10,491 bases of DNA from JBLHKE01 sp047619485 (lineage in GTDB: Bacteria > Verrucomicrobiota > Verrucomicrobiia > Verrucomicrobiales > DEV007). Positions within the stretch are counted from its first letter, which is position 1, and each line of letters opens with the position of its first letter. Location: contig JBLHKE010000225.1 in NCBI GenBank assembly GCA_047619485.1, positions 1 to 10,491 on the forward strand. The letters are read 5' to 3'. Below the pieces are notes generated by a model. The model had not been told where the DNA came from. It made no database searches and saw nothing but the letters and a program-made list of their open reading frames with translations. Below, one piece after another: positions 6,860 through 10,491 of the stretch. A program made the translations under genes and the position numbers.

Positions 6860-8106
6860 CGATCCCCTCTCCGCTCGGTGAGAACGTTCTCGCAGTGGTG
6901 CATGAAAATAGCGGTCGCGCGCGCCCACCCATATTCGGCCCTGGCGAGGGCGCTGCCGCCTGCACTCAGCCGTTTCCTCATGGCAGGATCTGCCGCCATC
7001 CGGCTGACGGCCGCAGCGAAATCCTCGGCAGAATCGGCAATCAATAAATGCTCGCCGTCCACCAGGCCGAGCCCCTCAGCTCCGATCGAGGTCGACACCA
7101 CCGGCACACCTGCCGCGAGCGCCTCCATGATCTTGATCCGCGTGCCACCACCTGAGAGCAGCGGCACGATGAGAAAAGCGCAACGCGCCAGATAGGGGCG
7201 CACGTCATCCACCGTCCCGGTCACTTCTATCTGGGAATCGTTTTCGCCCATCGCCTTGATCGAGGCCGGGGGACGCCGGCCGATCACCAGCAGGTGCGAG
7301 TCAGGAGTTTTCGTCTTCACCGTGGAGAAAATGTCTTTCACAAACCACTGCACCGCTTCGATGTTCGGCATCCAGTCCATCGATCCGAGGAAGCCGATCG
7401 TCGCCGGGCCATCCGAACCATTCTCGCTGGGTTGGAAGTAATCAGGGTCGACCCCAGTCGGGACATCTCCCAACACGTTGCCAAGCCCGTATTCATCACG
7501 CGCGAAGGCGGTGTCCTCGGGCGAAACCATGATCACTCCGTCGAACAGTTCAGAGAGCCGCCGCTCGCATTTCGCCATCCGTTTGAACTGGCTGCCAAAG
7601 TACCATCGCGCGATCGGGTTGCGCTTGCCCGCGGCGAGACGTTTCCAAATCTGCGCTTCCACGTTGTGTTGGAACAGCACCGTCGGCACGCCGAGCGATT
7701 CGCCGATACGCAAAAAATTTGCTGCGGGGAAAAGAAAATCACAGACTACCAGATCGAACTTCTCTTCCGTGCAAAGCCGCACGATCTCGGCCTCCATCGC
7801 TTTGGAGCGATATTTAGCGACCGCGTAGGGGAGAGATGAAAACACCAGATTGCCAAACAGCTCGGTGAAAAAACGTGGCGAGCCGGTAGCAGCCTCCGCC
7901 CATGGCAACCAGCGCTTGGTGGCAGCATAGCTGGAATCCGCTTCCTCCGGCGCGAGTGGCGTGCCCTTTTCCTGCAAGGCAAGGTAGGTCACCTGATGCC
8001 GCTTGCTCAGTTCGGTGAGCATCGCGTGCGTGCGCTTCTTGCCCCCCGAATCGAGCGGATAGAGCGGACCGGATTTTACCCAGAGAATTTTGAGAGCTTC
8101 GGACAT
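6856..8106 (-). CDS. GT-B glycosyltransferase, family 4-like, EpsH/PEP-CTERM-associated (Stp1-like) type
   Basis: A 416-residue glycosyltransferase. The N-terminus LKILWVKSGPLYPLDSGGKK (5-24) and HNVEAQIWKR (147-156) match the pattern of the sugar transferases found with PEP-CTERM/EpsH exopolysaccharide systems, as I recall that family. The C-terminal donor-binding domain has TIGFLGSMDWMPN (236-248), a typical opening for this group, and the nucleotide-sugar signature SGGGTRIKIMEALAAGVPVV (318-337, with E328 as the phosphate/ribose-contacting glutamate). No signal peptide or membrane segment is seen, so it probably works at the inner face of the membrane. The ATG at 8106 immediately follows the flippase TAG (TAGATG), and its own stop overlaps the next start as ATGA, so it is firmly in the operon. 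No exosortase or PEP-CTERM motif is in the window, so the link to such a system rests only on family resemblance. Confidence 0.88.
   Translation of the reverse strand: MSEALKILWVKSGPLYPLDSGGKKRTHAMLTELSKRHQVTYLALQEKGTPLAPEEADSSYAATKRWLPWAEAATGSPRFFTELFGNLVFSSLPYAVAKYRSKAMEAEIVRLCTEEKFDLVVCDFLFPAANFLRIGESLGVPTVLFQHNVEAQIWKRLAAGKRNPIARWYFGSQFKRMAKCERRLSELFDGVIMVSPEDTAFARDEYGLGNVLGDVPTGVDPDYFQPSENGSDGPATIGFLGSMDWMPNIEAVQWFVKDIFSTVKTKTPDSHLLVIGRRPPASIKAMGENDSQIEVTGTVDDVRPYLARCAFLIVPLLSGGGTRIKIMEALAAGVPVVSTSIGAEGLGLVDGEHLLIADSAEDFAAAVSRMAADPAMRKRLSAGGSALARAEYGWARATAIFMHHCENVLTERRGDR
6864..6870 (-). promoter_or_regulatory. ribosome binding site deciding the start of the second glycosyltransferase
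   Basis: The minus strand reads AGAGGGG, then four bases, then the ATG at 6859. It lies inside the last codons of the upstream glycosyltransferase. With the ATGA overlap it supports coupled translation and the shorter start. Confidence 0.6.
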
Positions 8107-9639
8107 CTAGTTCTGGGAAGATCTTCTGAAAGCTGACAGCAGGATTGCCCGCTCAGATTTACGCAGTACGAACAGAAACGCAAGAGGCGCAAAGTAGAGG
8201 AACTGCGTGGCCGAAAGCAGCACCAGTCGCGGATAATTGGCCTCCCGGAACGGGTGGACGAAGTAATAGAATGGCGCAAGTATCAACAGCGAGATCGTGA
8301 GCGGTTGCGCAAGAGTCCTGCCATAAAAATCTCCGAAGCTGACACGCCCGACCCGACAAATGATGAGCGGGTAGACGATCATGTAGATGACTAGCATCTC
8401 CACAAACGTCGCCCAGACGACCCCGTAGATCCCGAAGAAACGCACCAGGATCAGGCTCAAGATGAGGTTGCAAACCCCACCAATGATCCCTGTGATCGCC
8501 AGGTAGCGGTGCTGGGCGAGAGAGTAGAGATAGCTGAGGCTCGGGTACTGCATCAGCGCAAAAATATACGGCACCATCAGGATGGCGAGAATGTGGTAAG
8601 AAATTTTAAAATCATCGCCCATCCGAGCACTCACCCAGCGCTCGAGAAACTGGTAGCCGTAGAAAATCAGCGAGGTTCCACAGAACACCGCGATCACTGT
8701 GCTCAGACGCGTCGCCATGGTAAATTGCCGCGTCGATTCCTCAGCCGAATTGGTTTTCCCCTGAGACTGACTGAAGACCGCCAGAAGTTGGCCACCGAGC
8801 ACCGCCCCGACGACGTCCATGAGGTAGATAGGAAATCGGGTGCCGATCGAGTAGACCGCGACCGACACATCCCCGATCACCGTGCCAATAATGATCGGGT
8901 CAACCCTCGAGCGGAGGCTCTTGCCGAGACTGTTGATAAACGAGATGCTCGAGTAGCTGACAATTTCTCTGCGCCGCTCGGGATTGACGGCCGCGCGGTT
9001 GATACCAACAGCCAAGACCGAAGACTTCCAGGCGGAGAAGAGCACGATGGCGTACTCGAGGAAGCCGACACTGACATTGATGATCGCTAGGGTGAGCAAG
9101 CCGTGGCCGTGGGTCAGAAAGTAGTAGATCAACACGTTGCCGAGGACGATCTGGATCGACGAGGCCAGCACCAGCAGGTCATAGCGGAGGTGGCTTTTTA
9201 GCAGCGATCGAAAAACTCGAACCGGGAAACCGACGCTGAGAAACAAGCCGTAGAGCAGAACGATCCAGCGGGCGAGCTCAGTCCTCTCCTCGCTCATGCC
9301 GAACAGTGGCACGATCACCACACCGACCACCGTGATCATGAGCGCACCAATTCCTATCTTCAACAAGATCGCGAACGATGTGCTGATAAGAATCGAGAGT
9401 TCCTCATCATCCCCTTTGCCAATAGCCCCGGCAAAGAAGCGGCTGATCGAAAAAGACAGACCAAAATCGAGAAGCGCGTAATGCCCAACGATTGACATCA
9501 GCAAGATCCAAAACCCGTAATCCGGCTTGCCTAGGATACCGATCATGATCGGCGCCATGATAAAAACGGCGACAAATCGCAGCCCTTGGTCACAAAGGTT
9601 CAGAACCGAACCGCGTAGAAATCGTTGCGCCAGTCCCAT
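8107..9639 (-). CDS. Wzx-like polysaccharide flippase (MOP superfamily)
   Basis: A 510-residue integral membrane protein with about 12-14 hydrophobic segments spread along its length. Clear ones include FVAVFIMAPIMIGILG near the start, IGIGALMITVVGVVIVPLFG, LAIINVSVGFLEYAIVLFSA, STVIAVFCGTSLIFYGYQFL, ITGIIGGVCNLILSLILV and LTISLLILAPFYYF. The N-terminus (RGSVLNLCDQGLRFVAVF, then YGFWILLMSIVGHYALLDFG) is typical of Wzx/RfbX oligosaccharide flippases, which move undecaprenyl-linked repeat units from the cytoplasmic to the periplasmic face. Length fits the family (about 420-520). The gene starts 6 bases after the SGNH-protein stop and abuts the next glycosyltransferase. A flippase implies a Wzy-type or single-unit export route; no Wzy polymerase or chain-length protein is in this window. 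Confidence 0.92.
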   Translation of the reverse strand: MGLAQRFLRGSVLNLCDQGLRFVAVFIMAPIMIGILGKPDYGFWILLMSIVGHYALLDFGLSFSISRFFAGAIGKGDDEELSILISTSFAILLKIGIGALMITVVGVVIVPLFGMSEERTELARWIVLLYGLFLSVGFPVRVFRSLLKSHLRYDLLVLASSIQIVLGNVLIYYFLTHGHGLLTLAIINVSVGFLEYAIVLFSAWKSSVLAVGINRAAVNPERRREIVSYSSISFINSLGKSLRSRVDPIIIGTVIGDVSVAVYSIGTRFPIYLMDVVGAVLGGQLLAVFSQSQGKTNSAEESTRQFTMATRLSTVIAVFCGTSLIFYGYQFLERWVSARMGDDFKISYHILAILMVPYIFALMQYPSLSYLYSLAQHRYLAITGIIGGVCNLILSLILVRFFGIYGVVWATFVEMLVIYMIVYPLIICRVGRVSFGDFYGRTLAQPLTISLLILAPFYYFVHPFREANYPRLVLLSATQFLYFAPLAFLFVLRKSERAILLSAFRRSSQN

Positions 9640-9645
9640 CGCGTT

Positions 9646-10491
9646 CTAGTTGCCCCCGCTCCCTGGCCACCACAGAGGCTGCAATTTCTTGATGACGTGC
9701 TCGGTCAGCATCTTGGCTCCGACTGACCCGAGATGGTAGTTGTCAGGAAAGTCGCTAGCGTCGATGCCGGGCAGGTTCCTGGCATCGATCAGAACCGCTC
9801 CGCCATCGGCGATGGTCTGGACAGTCGGCTGGGGCAGCGGGTATGATTTCGGCATCGGGATCGCCACGACGGCGACGTGCGTGCCGGCCGCCTTGGCTAC
9901 CTTTAGCAACTCAGCCAGATTGCGGTGCTCGAGCTCATTCTCCGGCTTTTCTCCGGCGGTGCGGCCCCTGGTCTGCAGTTGTGCCGCGACCTCTTGGTAG
10001 TGCGGGATTAGCGCGGTAAAAATCCGCGGCTGGATACGCTTGCGGTTGGTGTAGGCCGCTGAGTAGCGGGCAAGGAAGAAGCCGGCGGCGTGGTCGAGGT
10101 TCTTCACGTTGTGTTTAAAATAGCGTGGAATATCACCTCGGCTGCAGAAGTAGGCACCAAATCGATCCGGCGGGATCTGGCTGTCAAAAAGGTGAGAACG
10201 TCCCGCACCGATGATCAGAAAATCCGGTTGATTGCCAGGCTCAGAAAAATACCTACGATAGGCGAACACCCATTCGTTGACTGACGATCCGTCCGGATAG
10301 TAAGACTCGACCGTCAATCCTTCGCCAGCGCTGGAAGCCAGCGGTTCGGCTGCGATCCCATCACGCGTGAGCGAGTTGCCCAGCAGCAGCAGGCTGCGCG
10401 GGCTAGCGCCGACGCGTTGTGAAATTTCTTCACCGGAGCGGATGTGTGCAATATCGATCGACAGCCTAGTCTCAACCCGACGCATCACGAC
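9646..10491 (-). CDS. SGNH/GDSL-like hydrolase or acyltransferase-like protein, 5' end outside the window
   Basis: At least 280 residues are present. The frame is open to the window edge (GTC GTG ATG at 10491-10483), so the true start may be further right and any signal or membrane anchor could be missing. Counting from the GTG at 10488, block I is LLLLGNSLTRDG with nucleophile candidate S39 (GNS variant of GDS). IIGAGRSHLFD may hold the oxyanion-hole glycine block. FPDNYHLGSVGAKML gives D249 and H252, the DxxH of block V. These are the serine and the Asp/His pair of the SGNH fold. Members act as esterases or, in glycan clusters (AlgX/AlgJ-like), as O-acetyltransferases. The context, directly before a flippase and in an operon with an acyltransferase, favours adding or removing acyl groups on the glycan. 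Substrate and location are not determined. Confidence 0.72.
   Translation of the reverse strand, partial: VVMRRVETRLSIDIAHIRSGEEISQRVGASPRSLLLLGNSLTRDGIAAEPLASSAGEGLTVESYYPDGSSVNEWVFAYRRYFSEPGNQPDFLIIGAGRSHLFDSQIPPDRFGAYFCSRGDIPRYFKHNVKNLDHAAGFFLARYSAAYTNRKRIQPRIFTALIPHYQEVAAQLQTRGRTAGEKPENELEHRNLAELLKVAKAAGTHVAVVAIPMPKSYPLPQPTVQTIADGGAVLIDARNLPGIDASDFPDNYHLGSVGAKMLTEHVIKKLQPLWWPGSGGN

Noticed and set aside
6860..6928. Longer start for the second glycosyltransferase, adding 23 residues
   Set aside because: The extension lies inside the preceding gene, is Arg-rich and unlike the family N-terminus; the ATG at 6859 has an ATGA overlap and a good ribosome binding site.
7294..7839. Plus-strand open frame of 181 codons opposite the first glycosyltransferase
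   Set aside because: Antisense shadow; the minus-strand frame carries all the GT4 motifs.
8509..9090. Plus-strand open frame of 193 codons opposite the flippase
   Set aside because: Antisense shadow rich in Arg, His and Asp, as expected opposite membrane-protein codons; no start signal or domain.
1..10491. CRISPR array, tRNA/rRNA genes, insertion sequences or long repeats
   Set aside because: Read through on both strands without finding regularly spaced repeats, cloverleaf-like sequences, transposase motifs or terminal inverted repeats.

Overview
This 10.5 kb window is a one-directional block of polysaccharide (surface glycan or exopolysaccharide) biosynthesis genes. Every convincing gene is on the minus strand, so transcription runs from the right end (10491) to the left end (1). 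Spacing is operon-like: gaps of 0-6 bp between the first genes, two 4-base ATGA overlaps, and gaps of 20-94 bp elsewhere. The organism cannot be named from this sequence. The base composition (mostly about 55-65% GC by hand count of sample lines), the fused E1 alpha-beta enzyme, a HEAT-repeat lipoprotein and an EpsH/PEP-CTERM-type glycosyltransferase would fit a Verrucomicrobiota or Planctomycetota bacterium. This is a low-confidence inference.

Right part (10491-5621), in order of transcription: a 5'-truncated SGNH/GDSL-type hydrolase-like protein (possible glycan acyl esterase or acyltransferase), a Wzx-like lipid-linked oligosaccharide flippase, and two GT4/GT-B glycosyltransferases. These genes are almost contiguous (6 bp gap, 0 bp gap, ATGA overlap). 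They form a core for assembling, exporting and decorating a glycan. The second glycosyltransferase starts at 6859, not at the longest possible start.

Middle part (5570-4791): a small lipoprotein with HEAT-like helical repeats, of unknown role.

Left-centre (4746-1646) holds the most unusual part, a two-gene module resembling a cut-down 2-oxoacid dehydrogenase complex. The first gene is a 671-residue thiamine diphosphate E1 with alpha and beta parts fused in one chain. The second, translationally coupled by an ATGA overlap, encodes a 362-residue protein with an N-terminal lipoyl domain (lipoyl-lysine candidate K45) and a degenerate E3/E1-binding-like segment. Its C-terminus is a left-handed beta-helix O-acetyltransferase of the polysaccharide type, in place of the normal E2 catalytic core. 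The simplest hypothesis is that E1 decarboxylates a 2-oxoacid and loads an acyl group on the lipoyl arm, and the attached hexapeptide enzyme passes it to a sugar hydroxyl, perhaps without free acyl-CoA. No E3 (dihydrolipoyl dehydrogenase) is in the window.

Left part (1625-89): two different SAM-dependent methyltransferases, a TylF/MycF-like sugar O-methyltransferase (noticeably more AT-rich than the rest) and a Methyltransf_24-like protein. Together with the acyltransferase module and the SGNH protein they suggest a glycan carrying O-methyl and O-acyl groups. Bases 1-88 hold no clear gene. No RNA genes, mobile elements, CRISPR arrays or long repeats were seen.
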